Assembly (NCBI RefSeq): GCF_012273895.1
Contig: NC_052115.1
Coordinates: 1,612,001 to 1,676,000 of the forward strand
Length of the DNA: 64,000 bases
Origin: Zerene cesonia
Taxonomy: Eukaryota > Arthropoda > Insecta > Lepidoptera > Pieridae
Direction of reading: 5' to 3'
Positions 1-12,940 of this stretch are shown in pieces. The notes under the pieces were generated by a model. It worked only from the letters and a program-made list of their open reading frames with translations, was not told the DNA's origin and did no database searches. The translations under genes and the position numbers were made by a program. Each line of letters begins with the position of its first letter. The first letter of the stretch is position 1.

Positions 1-85
1 ATACCACTAAACGATAAGAGTAAGGCAGAACAGCATTTGCCGGGTGCAGCTAGTATAATATATAATTATAACGCTTATCTTTTTA

Positions 86-315
86 GTAGCTGTAGCCCGC
101 AGCTTCTCCCGCGCGATCTTACTTAATTTTCATGGCACAAACTTTCATTTCCTATTACTCTCCTTGGGGATAGAATGATCAAAATCCTATCTTAGCGGAT
201 ACTTACGTCATAACATCTATGTATATGCCAAATATCAGCCCGATCCGTAGAGTGGTTTGGGCTGTGCGTTTTTAGATCACTATGTCAGTCATTCAGTAAG
301 TCAGTAATATATAGA
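86..315. repeat. Helitron-like non-autonomous repeat (subfamily H2)
   Basis: This copy shares its middle and end with copies at 21572-21798, 28575-28800 and 31385-31649. Shared landmarks are 'cagcccgatccgta', 'gggctgtgcgtt', 'gatcactatgtcagtca' and a terminal 'gcccgcagctt' segment. The last resembles the GC-rich 3' end of lepidopteran Helitron-like elements. No coding capacity is seen. Confidence 0.6.
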
Positions 316-650
316 TTATGATATATTTATAAAAATTCCTATGTGGTATGAAAAAAAAATCGAAAGTTTAAACCTATATTATGTTACGTATAAGATGATA
401 TTAACGTTATTTAGAGACAAATGTTTTAATTTTTTAATTACTATACTAAATTATAATATGAAGAATAATTTATTCGCTTGTTTTATTTGTTTGCACGCAC
501 TGATCTCAGGGTGTACGGTACCGACAAAAAGTCAGTTCAGTTCACGATCAATGACAGCTATATATGTGCCACGGGCGAAGCAGGGTTGATCATTAGTTTA
601 ATGAATTATATTAAAAATTCGAGTAGTATGAAACACTCAAGTATATTAAA

Positions 651-849
651 CTAGCTGCGCCCCGCGGTTTCACCCGCGTGAGTCCGTATCCCGTAGGAAT
701 ATCGGGATAAAAAGTTGCCTATATGTTATTCCAGCTGTCCAGCTATCTACGTACCAAATTTCATTGCATTCGGTTTAGTAGTTTTTGCGTGAAAGAGCAA
801 CAAACACCAAACATCCTTACGAACTATCGCATTTATAATATTAGTAGGA
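651..849 (-). mobile_element. Lep1-type non-autonomous Helitron
   Basis: Read on the minus strand it starts TCCTACTAATATTATAAATG (one base diverged nearby) and ends with a small hairpin (CGCGG/CCGCG arms around GTGAAA), then GGGCGCAGCTAG. It is flanked by A and T, as expected for Helitron insertion between A and T. At about 199 bp it has no ORF and must depend on a Helitron replicase elsewhere. Confidence 0.8.
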
Positions 850-1350
850 TATAAAAAAAGTACTTATATCAATATCTAAATACATGGATTTTGTTCAGAG
901 CTCACATAAAATGAAATCATTAATTAAACAATTAAACGATAAATACATTTATAATGTTAAATGTACAACTTTCAATAGCATCAATCGTCAATTACTTTAC
1001 GTAATTGAGCAACAAATATTTAAATTCCTTTAATATTTGCGGTGGACGCCATTTTGAATTTAATGCAACGCAAAAAGCAACACAGCGCTTTAGAATATAT
1101 TTGCTAATTATGAACCGATACAAAAAAGGTGGAGGTTGTTAATTCCGTTGTATTATTTGTGTTTGTTATGTTCATAACATTACTGAGTGAACCGATTTTT
1201 ATGATTTTTTTATTTTATATCAAAGCTGGTGTTTAACATGGGGTCCCATTTCAGTGAGGTGTAGTTCTTATAATTTAAAGGCGTTTAGGTTATTGTTTAA
1301 TAAAAGTAAAATGTAATAAAAATAATTATTATATTTTGCTTTATAAAATA

Positions 1351-1550
1351 CTAGCTGCGCCTCGCCGTTTCACTCCTGTAAATCCGTTTTCCGAAGGAAT
1401 ATCGGGATAAAAAGTTGGATATATGTTATTCCAGTTATCCAGCTATCTACGTACCAAATTTCATTGCAAATGGTTCTGTAGTTTTTGCGTGAAATAGCAA
1501 CAAACACACACACATCCTCACAAACTTCCGCATTTATAATATTAGTAGGA
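1351..1550 (-). mobile_element. Lep1-type non-autonomous Helitron
   Basis: Same family and orientation as the copy at 651-849. Both ends are present (CTAG-side and TCCTACTAATATT-side), but the terminal hairpin is degraded (cgccgtttcactcc), so this copy is probably older. Confidence 0.75.
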
Positions 1551-1880
1551 TATTAATAATAGGTCTATATAACTTATAAATTAGTTACCCACCAGATAAT
1601 ATAGCAATATCCTAGATTCACATATTTTGTTTTGAATTAAAATTAAATTTACAAATTTGATATCTTTAAACTTACATATACTATGAGCAATACAAATCAC
1701 AAATCACAATAAAAGCAACATTATTAACCTTTTGAAGTAAGACAAAACTGTTATACATTGAGACATAATATGTGTAAAACAATGTGACTTATTTATTTTT
1801 ACTTGAAATGTAACTATTTTTCACGACAAAACTTCCATGGTTAATAATAGAGTTTTGGTTGTTTCATATTTATTAAATAA

Positions 1881-2045
1881 CTAGCTTTTGCCCGCGGCTT
1901 TGTAGTAGATATAATTATACATATTAACCTTCCTCTTGAATCACTCTATCTATTAAATAATACCCCATAAACATCCGTTGCGTAGTTTTAAAGATTTAAA
2001 CATATATAGGGCATAGGGACAGAGAAAGCGACTTTGTTTTAAACT
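1881..2045 (-). repeat. Helitron-like repeat (subfamily H3)
   Basis: It begins 'ctagcttttgcccgcggc', the complement of a Helitron CTAG end, and carries 'cttcctcttgaatcact'. It is related to repeats at 54196-54396, 60115-60250 and 62926-63112. No ORF. Confidence 0.55.
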
Positions 2046-2126
2046 TTGTAGTGATGATGCAGAAGCAATGAACAACAGCCTTAAACATTTATACTGGCCG
2101 TAATCTAGTAATTAGTAATATTGTAG

Positions 2127-2394
2127 GAGAAATTTTGAAAGAATAGAAAAAATTTGATCACGAGGCAGGATTCGAACCTGCGTTTCTTGCCTAACCGTAG
2201 CAACGCCTAGCCTCTCAGCCACCCGTGATCCTGCCACAGTAATCGAATTTCTTCTACTCTTTCGGTTTCATGTGCCTAAGGGGCACCCCACGCCATCTAT
2301 TGAGATGATTAAGAACCATCACAACCAATACGAAACATTATTTCAATGATTACAATATTGTATCGACGATTTTTCTATTCTTACAAAATTTCTC
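2127..2394 (-). mobile_element. MITE-like element with inverted ends and an internal tRNA-like sequence
   Basis: The ends (2127-2152 and 2369-2394) are inverted repeats of about 26 bp with one mismatch (outer bases GAGAAATTTTG). Inside, at 2158-2232 on the minus strand, lies a tRNA-like block. It has a good acceptor-like pairing, a D-arm/box A region (GGTGGCTGAGAGGC), a T-arm with box B GGTTCGAATCC, and a 5-bp anticodon stem. The anticodon loop (ACGGTTA) lacks U33 and a purine at 37, so a working tRNA is unlikely. Related pieces lie at 35700-35800, 43457-43575, 44290-44364, 53500-53660 and 63140-63290. Confidence 0.6.
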
Positions 2395-3504
2395 GTTTAT
2401 AAAGCATTTCAATGCTATAAAACTAAAAATTAAATACTGTAGGAGTTTAATCAACAATTCAGTATATACATGATTTAATACTGATAACTGTTAAACTGCA
2501 TCAGCAAAATATCAAGTAAACTAGACTAAAATCAATTAAAATCATTTACACGAAATGAACTACCAATTGTCGTTATAAATTGAAATGATTGCTATTTCAG
2601 GTTAATTAATCTGATTTGCATTTACAACCTTTAATTCGGTTATCTGAGTAATTACAGTGTGTGGAATTTAATAGGATATTCATTATGTACTTTCAATGCA
2701 CGTTTTTAAATATGCACTGTTTTATTTACTTTCAAGTCACTTTCGAATGTAAAAAAGACTGTCTTGAAGGCCATACATTCAAATTCAAATTATTTATTAC
2801 ATTCTTTAAATTATTGTCTTAAATTATTTGGTGATCGAAACACTCCTAGTTAGCAAAAAAATGCTTTTGTTAGGAGGTTTCCCTCTTTCATTTAAAATTT
2901 TAGGTGTATAAATGAAATATGAATGAAATACATACAAGTTGTATAACTTAACATACGTTTTCGAAAGAAAACTAATATAGTTAACGTTCCCTTTGGGTTT
3001 TCCATAAAACCTATCATATGCCCTTTGTTAAATCTCGAGCTATGTTCACACCAAATATCATCCGTATCGGTTGAGTGGTTCAGACGTGGAAATGAGATAG
3101 ACAGGCAGACTGAAAGACGGACAGGCAGATTACTAGTCTCAATTTTAAAGATAAAATAATACGATATAAGAAAACATTTTAAATTAAATAGTCTACATCA
3201 AAATTTGAAAAACAAAAAAACCTTCGAGAACCTTCTAGAAACTACGTGAATAAATAATGAAGTATCTTATAAGTAATATATCAGATAAGGCTATCTAACA
3301 TTACCCTTCCGTCCCAGTGATTTATATAGGAGCCGCCTTGCATGACGTATTCGTACTTACAAAGTCCCTAATCTTACATAATCCTATTAATTCTGCTTGT
3401 TCCTTGCGTGAAACTAAATCTTGGATTATATTCCTAAATGTTAAGTAAATACAGGTGCCAAATAATTTAATATTAAATATTAGATACCAAACTCAATTTT
3501 GGAA
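2395..3504. other. Intergenic stretch, no gene recognised
   Basis: AT-rich sequence with stops in all frames. The first 40 bases (to about 2435) recur beside other copies of the tRNA-containing repeat. A weak Helitron-like piece (around 2995-3140) contains a 'gacaggcagactgaaagacgga' type segment. Nothing else is seen. Confidence 0.5.
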
Positions 3505-3808
3505 TGTAGGAGTTGAGTACACTTCAGCACGAATTGGGCCAGCTCGCATCGGGGAAGTACCACACCTCCCTAGAAAACCGGCGTGAAATAGCATACTGCT
3601 GTGTTTCGTTCGGTGAGTGGGGGAGCCGGAGGCCTGTTTGCTTTTCCTCACCCTTCCCAGTCTATTTCCTCTTTCCATTTGTCAATCCTTTCCCAATTCC
3701 TTATATCATAAAAGCGGGCAGTGCATTCGTATAAGCAATAGCTCTGCGAAGATTCATGGGCGGTGATGATCGCTTATCATCAGGCGACCCACCCATTACA
3801 TAAAATAG
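3505..3808 (-). repeat. Dispersed repeat family M, near full length
   Basis: Read on the minus strand the family runs: T/A-rich start, 'gcgggcaactgagctggtgg' region, 'atggtaagcgatcaccaccg', 'cccatgaacattcgcagag', a purine-rich middle, then 'cggctcccccactcacc' and 'cgaattcgtgctgaag'-like end. Other copies: 5408, 12611, 22815, 32783, 37386, 38480, 39005, 45086, 49741 and 52588. It looks like a SINE or LINE-tail derived lepidopteran repeat; I cannot name the family. Confidence 0.7.
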
Positions 3809-5407
3809 CTCGGTTTTAGATTATTAGAGCTACGATTAGATTTCTTCCGTCATTGCTTGTTGCTTACCCCATCCTTAACAATGAGTAATGTGGATGCGAT
3901 AAGATACTTACATATTACTTAAATTACCGTAAATTTGTAAAGATTGATCTTTCTCTCGAGATAATAATCTGTCGAAAAATTGTGTTTAAATAAAATACTG
4001 TTTACAGCTTAAAGCATTATTATTCGATAGATTATAAAATAGAAGAAAAATCAACAATTACTGAAGCACATGATCAAAAATTCAATGGTTATAACGGCTA
4101 AATAATACATATCATAAACAATAATTAGTGGCTGCTTCCCAAGGCTAAGGGTAACCTCAAAATAACTTGATTATAATGTATGCTTCGTAGGACTGTACTA
4201 ATAACTGACTGTGGCAAGCATGAACAAAATTTTCATAAATATCTTTCACCGCTTGATTACCCCTATAATCCCTGCATACGTATGTCTTATTTTATACCAC
4301 GACTAAAGCCGGGTAGGATAGCTAGTGACACAATTTATTTTATTTAATATATTCAAGTAACGCTGACTCATCTTGTTAGTAACAATTAATTCTTAAAAAC
4401 TGTGTTTGTATATTTTATCTTAAATACAATACTTGTGACTACTAGGTATGTCAGGTCTACAATGTTATAATGGAAGCAGAAATTTTGCATATAATAAAAA
4501 CATGAACAGTTACGCTAGAGTAATAATATCAACATAATATTATTTGTAGCTATTGCCAAATAAAATAGCGAACAAATGAAGTATAACAAAGTTTTAATAC
4601 TCCCATGATATAGCTGTTTCGTTTGTATACAGTTATAAAAGTCAAACTCAACATATTGTTAAGTTGGGGGTTCCTCACGTCCCTTATAAAATATAAAAAA
4701 GTCATTAAGTCTGAAAGGGGAAAGTTTATCTATAAAACTGAGGAGGGAAAATACTTTTATGTAGCGTAAATAACGAACGAGGCTTATTTTTGAACGCTGT
4801 TTTGTAAAATTTAAGATTGATATTTTATCGTTATTACATTCTCTTATGTATGTTAGGAGGCCCTCATAGGAGGCCTGTGTCCCAGCAGTGGGAACATGTA
4901 TGGGCTGATGATGACGATGATGTAGGTTTAGGCCTACGTATATATCCGCACATAAATTTTGCCGTCAATAGCTTTTGAATTATTAAAAAAAAAACGATCA
5001 ATATCAAAATAGAGGATTTTGTATTTATTTGATGAAGCGATAAAATTAATATATATAAAAGTCTGTTACTTACAAAATAACGATTATTAAAAACTCCTTC
5101 TTATAATAGAGAAGTAGCCTTATCGGACCAATAAAGGAAATTTCTGCTCTTACCTCATTACCGGGATACATTATGCCGGGATTTAAAGCACGCGATAAAT
5201 TATTACGTCATTATGTCACAAAATAAATCTTGGTTAACGATACTATTGCTATAAATCTGAAAGAAACGCAGTGAAAATGGTTTTCTAGCTTACTGGAGTT
5301 ACATTACCTATTATATGTGTTGATAGAAAATAGCTTTTTCCTAAAGCTTTACTTATTATAGCGGTAACATGTCAAAACATGTTAATTGAATGTAATCGTC
5401 TATTTTT
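3809..5407. other. Intergenic stretch, no gene recognised
   Basis: AT-rich, no ORF with recognisable similarity. It contains only a SINE 3' fragment (4857-4925, listed separately). Confidence 0.5.
4857..4925 (+). repeat. SINE family S, 3' tail fragment
   Basis: It contains 'cataggaggcctgtgtccca', 'gcagtgggaacat' and a terminal 'gctgatgatgacgatgatg'. These match the 3' end of the full-length SINE copies at 7607-7915 and 42454-42763. Confidence 0.7.
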
Positions 5408-5588
5408 AGTTTCGCCCGTATCCTTTTCCTCAGTCTTTCCACTCCATTCCTTCTTTCCAAGTCTTCAGTCCTTTCAAGAAAGTGAGCGTTAATTCTTTTG
5501 AAAGCGTGCAGCGCATAGGCACTATCCCTCCGAATGTGGACGGTGGACAGGCGAACCACCAGCTCAGTCGCTGGTATGACAAAAAAAA
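5408..5588 (-). repeat. Dispersed repeat family M, diverged copy
   Basis: It keeps 'ccattccttctttcca', 'gcgtgcagcgcat' and 'gcgaaccaccagctcagt' in family order. The open minus-strand frame across this piece is a by-product of the repeat, not a gene. Confidence 0.65.
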
Positions 5589-7351
5589 TATAAATAAATT
5601 GTACAAATATTTGCAAAAGTAAAACAGTATTTCTAAGTTTATTTTTACACCGACTTAACGCAAAAACTGGGATTACTTTTGCGACCATTTCTGATGCCTT
5701 AAGCCTTAGCTTAACGTTAAATGTAAAATCAAAACATTATTTCCCGAAAAGATTTAAAATAAATCAAGCTTCTCGAGATAAGGTTATACAAACAGGAAAT
5801 CACAGCGGTCGGAAGTTCGGGAGCCGAGATAAGTATGTTTCTGCCTTAAACTTGTCTCATTTTTCTTATCATTTTCGAAATTAGCTAGTATTGAGGTACA
5901 TTTGAAGGTATTGTCTTTGTTTATTTTGCGTACCTTTTATAATCGAGATCGCTTGCGAAATACTGATGATATAGTCAATCTGTTCATCTAGGATCGTAGT
6001 GTCTTGTTTAAAGAAAAGCTGTCTTAAATACACAATATGCTACTGTGTTTCTCAGAAAATATTAAGTGTTTCACTTTTTCTCATTACTCGGTGTGAAATT
6101 CTAATAGGTGTAATAATTATGTTACGATCTGTATGGAGATGGGGTAAACACAAAAACAATATTAATCTATACCAAGGAAGGAATAAAATTAAATATGCAT
6201 TCCTGTACATTATAAATACATGAACAATATTTATCACGTAACATTTAGCATTTGGAAATAACTGTACAAGCGAAACAACTCGAAATATAAGAGAAAATAC
6301 CATAGCTAACCATATTAAGGTTTACGAAACGCCTACACATGCCTAAGCCGAATACGCTGTGTGCTTCAAAACAGCTAATACTTCCGAAGCTGTTCACATG
6401 ATACCAGAAGAATGGATATCTCATGCGGCTCCGAGAGAACAATAGGCCTCTAAAGACATGTGAATAGCGTAGGTTTATACAGCTCGGTTTTGATCGTATC
6501 ATTAATGTCAGGTATTAAAAGCTGATGACTTTCTTATCATTGTTGTTCCTGAATTTAATTGTGTACTTAGCAGAACTGAATACAAGTGTTTAGTTTAGTA
6601 TTTATCATTTCATAAGGTTTTAGCGTTTAAACGCTTAGTGTTTGTATATTGCTTTAACTAAGTATTGTCACCTCGCTAATTAATGTCACATTATTATTTA
6701 AATAGATTAATTGACTAGCAAAGGCATATTACATTTTATATATTTGCCGTTAACCAGAATTAACTCGAACTCTTTGTTATATTGTAGTTATGAAAATGAT
6801 ATTGAAGATTATAGTTTTCAAAGTAATGACTTAAAATATCATTTTAGTTTTGATAATTATAAAATAAGCATTCAGCTTGTTTATACCTATTATGGATAAA
6901 GTATATCATCCGTAAGACTGGAAAATTGAAGAAAGGGTTTATTTCTATTCAGGTTTTAGGTTTGCTTTTATCTTTTATAGATGAAAAATACGCAAAGTCA
7001 CAGCTGCTCGCACCTGGTTTAAAATTTTAGTCGTCTAAAAGGGATAGCAAAAAATATTCAGCGTTTTTACGTCAGTCAAAAATATGAAAAGATTGTTAAT
7101 ATTTAAATGTATATAAATATTTTTACTGATATCTTTAATACAGGTTAATCTGTAACCTAGCAAAGGTCTTTAATTGTTTGATACCTATCTGTACTGCTAC
7201 CGTGATGTATGTTAGGTTAAGTGTTTGATTTGATTTCATTTGATTTGAATATTAATATTACGATGATCTTGACAACGTAAAGCATTTTTCTGGAAAAAGG
7301 CATTTTGTGGCTAATATTTTTATCCTCTTGAAGGTTAATTTATATATTATA
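5589..7351. other. Intergenic stretch, no gene recognised
   Basis: AT-rich; short open frames on both strands lack any recognisable motif. No RNA gene seen. Confidence 0.5.
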
Positions 7352-7480
7352 ACATCGTCGGCTATGGAGTTAGTGGGCCACCGCCCATTAGCCTCCGACT
7401 TCCCATTTTCCTTTTTCTTTTCCTTTTTCCTTTTTCTTTTTTTTCTTTTTTTTTCCTTTTTTTTCTTTTCCTTGATTTAC
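7352..7480 (+). repeat. Family M fragment followed by polypyrimidine tract
   Basis: 'tcggctatggagttagtggg' resembles the family M start. It runs into a C/T-only tract (about 7400-7470) of repeated 'cctttttctttt' units, a low-complexity expansion. Confidence 0.5.
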
Positions 7481-7606
7481 TTCTTCCCCGGTAAGGGTTC
7501 AACTTCCACCTACAAAATATTTCTTGTTCATCTCTCAGATTGAGGGTATACCGATAACCGTTCATGAGTTGCACTTATCTGAAATCAGACAACAAATTTA
7601 CCACAA

Positions 7607-7915
7607 CATCAACAACATCATCAGCCCTTATATGTTTCCACTGCTGGGACACAGGCCTCCTAAGAGGGTTCAGGTCATAATCCACCACGCTGGCCAAGTG
7701 CAGGTTGGCAGATGTCACATGTCGCCGAACTTTTGATTCTTGGACATGCCGGTTTCCTCACGATGTTTTCCTACACCGTTTTAAGCAGTGCTGATATTAT
7801 CCACATGTGCAGATAAATTGAAAAATCAATTTATTTCCTGCACACTCGCCCGGTCTCAAACCCCGACTTATTGATTTTGAAGTCCGAGGTTCTCACCGCT
7901 GAGCCACCACTGCTT
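7607..7915 (-). repeat. tRNA-derived SINE (family S), near full length
   Basis: On the minus strand it starts at a tRNA-like head (GGCTCAGCGGTGAGAACC as box A region, then a GGTTTGAGACC box B). The body continues through 'gcgagtgtgcaggaaata' and 'gaaaccggcatgtccaag' and ends in a 'gggctgatgatg'-type tail. Box A and box B placement fits RNA polymerase III transcription. The family resembles lepidopteran SINEs with (GATG)n tails. Confidence 0.75.
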
Positions 7916-10591
7916 TTTACCACGTGCAGCGGAAATAGTAAAAAGCATTCCCACACTGACAATTTAAAACAAAACGAAATTATTAGCCATTAACGTCGGT
8001 CGTAGCTCGCGTAATGAGGTTTTGAACGTGGTGGCCACTTGACAGGGGACCGGCCATATATCTCAGGGCATCCTGTTATTCTGAGACAAATTCGTAAAAA
8101 ATATAGCTCTGGGTACTTTATTATTGTCGTTGTCTTATTTTTTACGAGTGTTTTTTTACCAGCGTTTGTTATCATAGAGGGAAAATTACTATAAAAATTA
8201 AATGAAGCGAACAAAAAGAAATTGTTCATTTGTTATAGTAGTGTTTTATAACATGGAAATGTGCTTATACATTTTCGTGATAATATTATGGTGGTAGTTG
8301 CAACACTGGCCTTTAAATACAGTTTATTTCGTATGAATCAATATCTGGTTTTATTTTATTTGGAAAGTAAATTTTTATGATATAGCATACAGCTTCTCGG
8401 TACAAGTGTAATGTAAATACTCAGTAAAGGATTTTTCCGTGCTCTACAATAATTATCTACACTAACATTAAAAAAGGAAACTTTTGTATTTTTGTACGTT
8501 TGTAACGTTTTCACTCAATAACTACTAGACTGATTGAAAAAAATATTTCACCAGCAGAAAGCTGTAACTTCATTGGGGCCAATTACTAGGATTGTATATA
8601 CTCACTTTATAGAATGTTCTGGAAGGTTAGAGAAATCAGAATCATTCCATTGATCGATCTATAACCCTCAAAGAAATACGTGACTTGACTTTCTTTCAAG
8701 TATGTATAATTAATATGTATATTTGTACTTCGCAGTTAAATATTAGTTCCGATAGAACACCAAGATTTTAGAATTTACTGGATGCTGCGATTAATTTAAT
8801 TTAAATGTCAGCCATAAATGTCAGCCATCTATCAATAATGGCAACGTACAAAGCGATATTATCTCTAGTTATAGTTTCCTTATCGTTTAATTATAACGCG
8901 CCCTTTTTATGTTGACGAAATTTTAAGAAATTAAATGGTTTAAATGCAGCAGATGCATTTCTACAAAAATTATTAAAAGCGGATTAGTAAAATTATAAAT
9001 GTATTATTTAGTTATTCAAAATAAGTCAACAACTAAATAACTAATTTTTAATTTTCCAACAATCTTATGATGATGACTACTATGTTACCACACTTAATAT
9101 AATGGAAAACATATTATTAATGCTAACATAAACAACTAAAAGTTAATCCAAACAAATTCTATATATCTAACAAAAGATTTGAATGGTGAAAAGACAATAA
9201 CTCTAAATGGATGGAATGGAACGGATATATGTGAAATACGATATTCAGATGTATTATAGGGTAACATCACACACTATATAACCCGCGGGTACATCCATAT
9301 AAAGCTCATAATATATTAATTCAACTGATGTGTGTATGTATTGGTCATAAGCCTACAGCAAAAAAACTGGTTTGCTCATCGACTGGGAGAGTTGACTACA
9401 GCCTAATAATTCATACAGTCGTTCAACGAAGACATTAGACAGGTCAATCGTGCGGGATGCAAGGGGTGATACGCGGGAGGAATGAGCCCGAGCTACATAC
9501 TCCACTAGCAGCTCGGGACACTATTTCGGGCTGCGCGTATATTTTATTGCCGTTTTCTTCATAACTATATTGTTAAATATTATTGCGTTATGGCAACCGC
9601 AACATTTATGACTTCTATTCTGAGATCAAAGGCGTGGTTCTACTGTAGAGAACGCATACCCTTATATTGCGTTTGAACTAAAAAGTCGTTTATTTCATCA
9701 TAGACTTGCAAGGAAACAAAAACCGATCGGCCGTAAAGAATAAACATTTTGAAACTCATACATTAAAATTAAAGTACATTGAATGCAAATTCTCGGAACA
9801 GCAACACGCGAAAAGGTCACGTTCCGAGTTCTGAAGTTTGGGCCTATGTGGATGAAAATTAAAATTCATAAATTTGCGTTGTACAAAGTGCTTTGCGGTA
9901 TTAATTCTGAGAGCTTAATGTCGATGCAAATAAAAATGCCCGCATAAACAGATTAATGTTTCCACCGCTGGCTTTGAAGTTATTCATTTGTGAACATTGA
10001 ATCTACGTTTTTTTCGTCGTAAGTCGTATTTGTTTAACGTGTTTGCGGACATGCATTGTTTAGTCTATTTTTTGCAACAACGATTCGGCGTATGATTATA
10101 TTTTCGTTACAATGTAGTTTAATTCTTATAAAGTCTTAAATAAAGTCTTTTTGTGCCTTCGTTTCCCTCTTTTCAGTACTATTACACATCGTTACATATT
10201 TTGTGTGATTATATATTATCATAATAATCATGTACTAGACGGGGCCCCATAAGTTAGGGAACCCCTTAAAAATACCAATCTTTCCTTTAAAAAAATTACA
10301 TTCCAGAGAAGTATTGAATAGGTTTTAATTGCCCGTCTGGTTTATTGCATTTTATTTGACACGAAAAAATGATCTTTTATATAAATGATCTTTCGATTTA
10401 CTTACAATTATTCTTCGTGGGCTCCCCACAAATTCGGATAGGTACAGGGCCCATTTTCGAAACTCCCGTATATAATATATGTTCCCGTGAGATTTCCGAA
10501 ATAAATACTATTCTATGTCCTTTTTAATTTTTAGTGCTTATATCATTGAAATGCTTCAATAATGTTATTTTTTTGAAAGAATAGAAATAAA
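7916..10591. other. Intergenic stretch, no gene recognised
   Basis: Mostly unrecognised AT-rich DNA. A Helitron-like remnant may lie near 8470-8640 ('ctactagactgattgaaaaa'). A less AT-rich, apparently single-copy piece at about 9735-9990 has no coding signature. A weak repeat at 7984-8110 shares 'ggccatata' and 'atagctctgggt' with 40250-40450. Confidence 0.4.
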
Positions 10592-10880
10592 TCCATATAT
10601 GTTCCCACTGCTGGGACACAGGCCTCCTATGAGGGTTCAGGCCATAATCCACCACGCTGGCCAAGTGCGGGTTGGCAGATGTCACATGTCGTCGAACTTT
10701 TGATTCTTGGACATGCCGGTTTCCTCACGATGTTTTCCTTCACCGTTTAAGCAGTGGTGATGTTATCCACATGCGCAGATAAATTGAAAAATCAATTTAT
10801 TTCCTGCACGCTCGCCCGGTCTCGAACCCCGACTTATCGATTTTGAAGTCCGAGGTTCTCACCACTGAGCCACCACTACT
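10592..10880 (-). repeat. tRNA-derived SINE (family S), well preserved
   Basis: About 290 bp, same landmarks as 7607-7915: 'gtcgtcgaacttttgattct', 'cggtttcctcacgatgtttt' and the box B complement 'ggtctcgaacc'. Head and body are intact; the tail is shortened. Confidence 0.8.
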
Positions 10881-10894
10881 TAAACAAAATATTT

Positions 10895-11005
10895 ATAAAT
10901 GTTGTTTTTCGGATCTCAAACAATATCTGTGTCAAATTTTATCCAAATTGGTTGGTATGAGGAATACACAGACAGATAGTCAGACAGATTTACTTTCGCA
11001 TTTAT
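10895..11005 (-). repeat. Helitron-like fragment
   Basis: It ends 'ctttcgcatttataatatga', the complement of the Lep1-type Helitron start, and carries a 'gacagatagtcagacagat' stretch. The other end is lost. Confidence 0.5.
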
Positions 11006-12610
11006 AATATGAGTAGAGATAATGTATATTTTTATTAAATTCAGTACATTATCCAACATTGTGATACCAATACAACAGAGCCTATATATAACATCAGACA
11101 ATCAAATAATATCAATTAAAAAGAAAAAAAAGCCAATTTCTGTTAACTCAGTTCTGAGAAATTTTCTCCCCAAAAAGCAGCGTGCCATTGTAAGATCTTC
11201 TATACCAATTTACAATATTAATTCACGGAGCCTAACAAACATATTATATTTCCGAGAAATTGAATTCTGTTACCAAAAGGTCTTATAAATGACCCTTTTT
11301 AAATAGGAGAGCCCTTCGCCGACCACTTCATCGGGGTCTTTTGAAAACATCAGCCCTTTTATATAGCCGCATCCTTTTTACCTATATACATGTATAGAAT
11401 TCGGTCTTGTTTGGGTATCTTCCTGTATTTGGTGGGCTAGCATTATTTATTAAATGTATTAGCTTTAATTCGTTGCATCACCTCCTTGGTACTTCGAAAA
11501 AGGGGAAAAAGATGAATTAATACAATTGTAATTCAAATAAAAATGGAACACAATGAGCCATTCTGAAAGAGTAAACGAACTCCTATTCATCTTCACAAAC
11601 TTTCGCATTTATAGTAAGATACTACGATATTATGATAAACGATGTCCTATCACTTGCTTCTGCAGGTCCATAATGGGTAAAATCACTTTATAATACTTAT
11701 AACTAACTACCTTAACTAGCTATTTTTTAAAAAATATTATAAAGCTAATAATCCCTACTGATTAATGCGAAAATAACACTGTCTGTCTGTCTCTCTTTCA
11801 CGCCTTAACTATTTCGATTGCTATTTTATGTACCTATGAAAGGGTATAAAGATAAGACAAATCCCGGGGAGAATACCGGACCATATTGTTTCTTTGAATA
11901 CGCGAGCGAAGCCGCGGGCGGAAACCTAGTCTTAAGTAAAGTAGCAACAGAAGTGAACTAAATTAAGAATTGAAAATTAAGTTTTTCTAATATTTATCAG
12001 CCATAAGTCTTTTCTACGAAAAGGGGCACTGACATTTCTGCGGAGGGAGGAACAACAACTAATTCTAAAATGAGCGAACATTTCCTATCATGCACCGTGG
12101 CGTTAATCAGTTGACCACCCACGGAGTAACCGGGGAACAAATCCTAAAAAATCTGTCGAATCGCGAACGTCCTTTCCATTTTCTCCTTCCTCCCGTTTTT
12201 TCAAACGTCGCTTGATAAAAACATTCTCAGCTTAACTTTTTACTTAACAGCGACGGCAAAAAATTACAATTCCACTTAGACTTGAATCTTAATTAAGTCA
12301 TAATTCATTTGAAAATTATAATTGCACGGTAAGCCTCGTCAAATCTCTAACAAAAGATTCGGCAGGAAGCTGTCGAATAAATCTTTTTTGTTACTTAACA
12401 ATTGAAACAAAAGTAAATTACGAGACGCCAGCGGGTACGGAATTGTGAGGAATGTTCCACGTTTATTTTATTACTAGTTATTGCTCGTGGTGCCTCGTGC
12501 GTCGCTTTATGGTGTTATGATAAGTTTTATTGCGTATCTTATTAAATAGTGGGCTTGTGATTCGAGTCTTTCATTAACTTTATTGCTAGCTCTAAGGATG
12601 TGTTATAACG
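11006..12610. other. Intergenic stretch with Helitron 3' end
   Basis: No gene recognised. At 11799-11935 lies a Helitron-like element whose plus-strand end reads 'gcgaagccgcgggcgg' then 'acctagt'. At 12040-12170 a non-coding segment resembles one at 43261-43350 (see findings). Confidence 0.45.
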
Positions 12611-12808
12611 GAGGCCTATTTCCTTTTCCTAGGCCTTCCCAGTCCATTCCTTTTTTCCATTCATCAATCCTTTCCTCATCCCTTATCCCTTAAAAGCGGG
12701 CAGCGCATTCTCAGAGATCTGAGCTTCTGCGAATGTTCATGGGCAGTGCTGATCGTTTACCATCAGGCGAACCACCAGCTCAGTTGCCCGCTATGACATA
12801 AAAAAAAA
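12611..12808 (-). repeat. Dispersed repeat family M, 5' two thirds
   Basis: It runs from 'ggaggcctatttccttttcc' to 'gttgcccgctatgacataaa' plus an A-run. On the minus strand it begins with a T-run, so the A-run at 12799-12808 marks the family boundary. Confidence 0.75.
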
Positions 12809-12940
12809 ATGTGTTATAATTTCTTGGCCAATCGGGCATGTGCAAGTTGGACGCACGAGTGTTCTATATATATACTTAGTCTGGCCATAAATACTGTTAC
12901 ACTTAATTATAAAAAAATATTACATTTGAATTTCGAATCT

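Noticed and set aside
2158..2232. A functional tRNA gene
   Set aside because: The stems fold, but the anticodon loop lacks U33 and a purine at 37, and the block is repeated within a mobile element family.
5356..5688. 110-codon minus-strand open frame
   Set aside because: Most of it is a diverged family M repeat.
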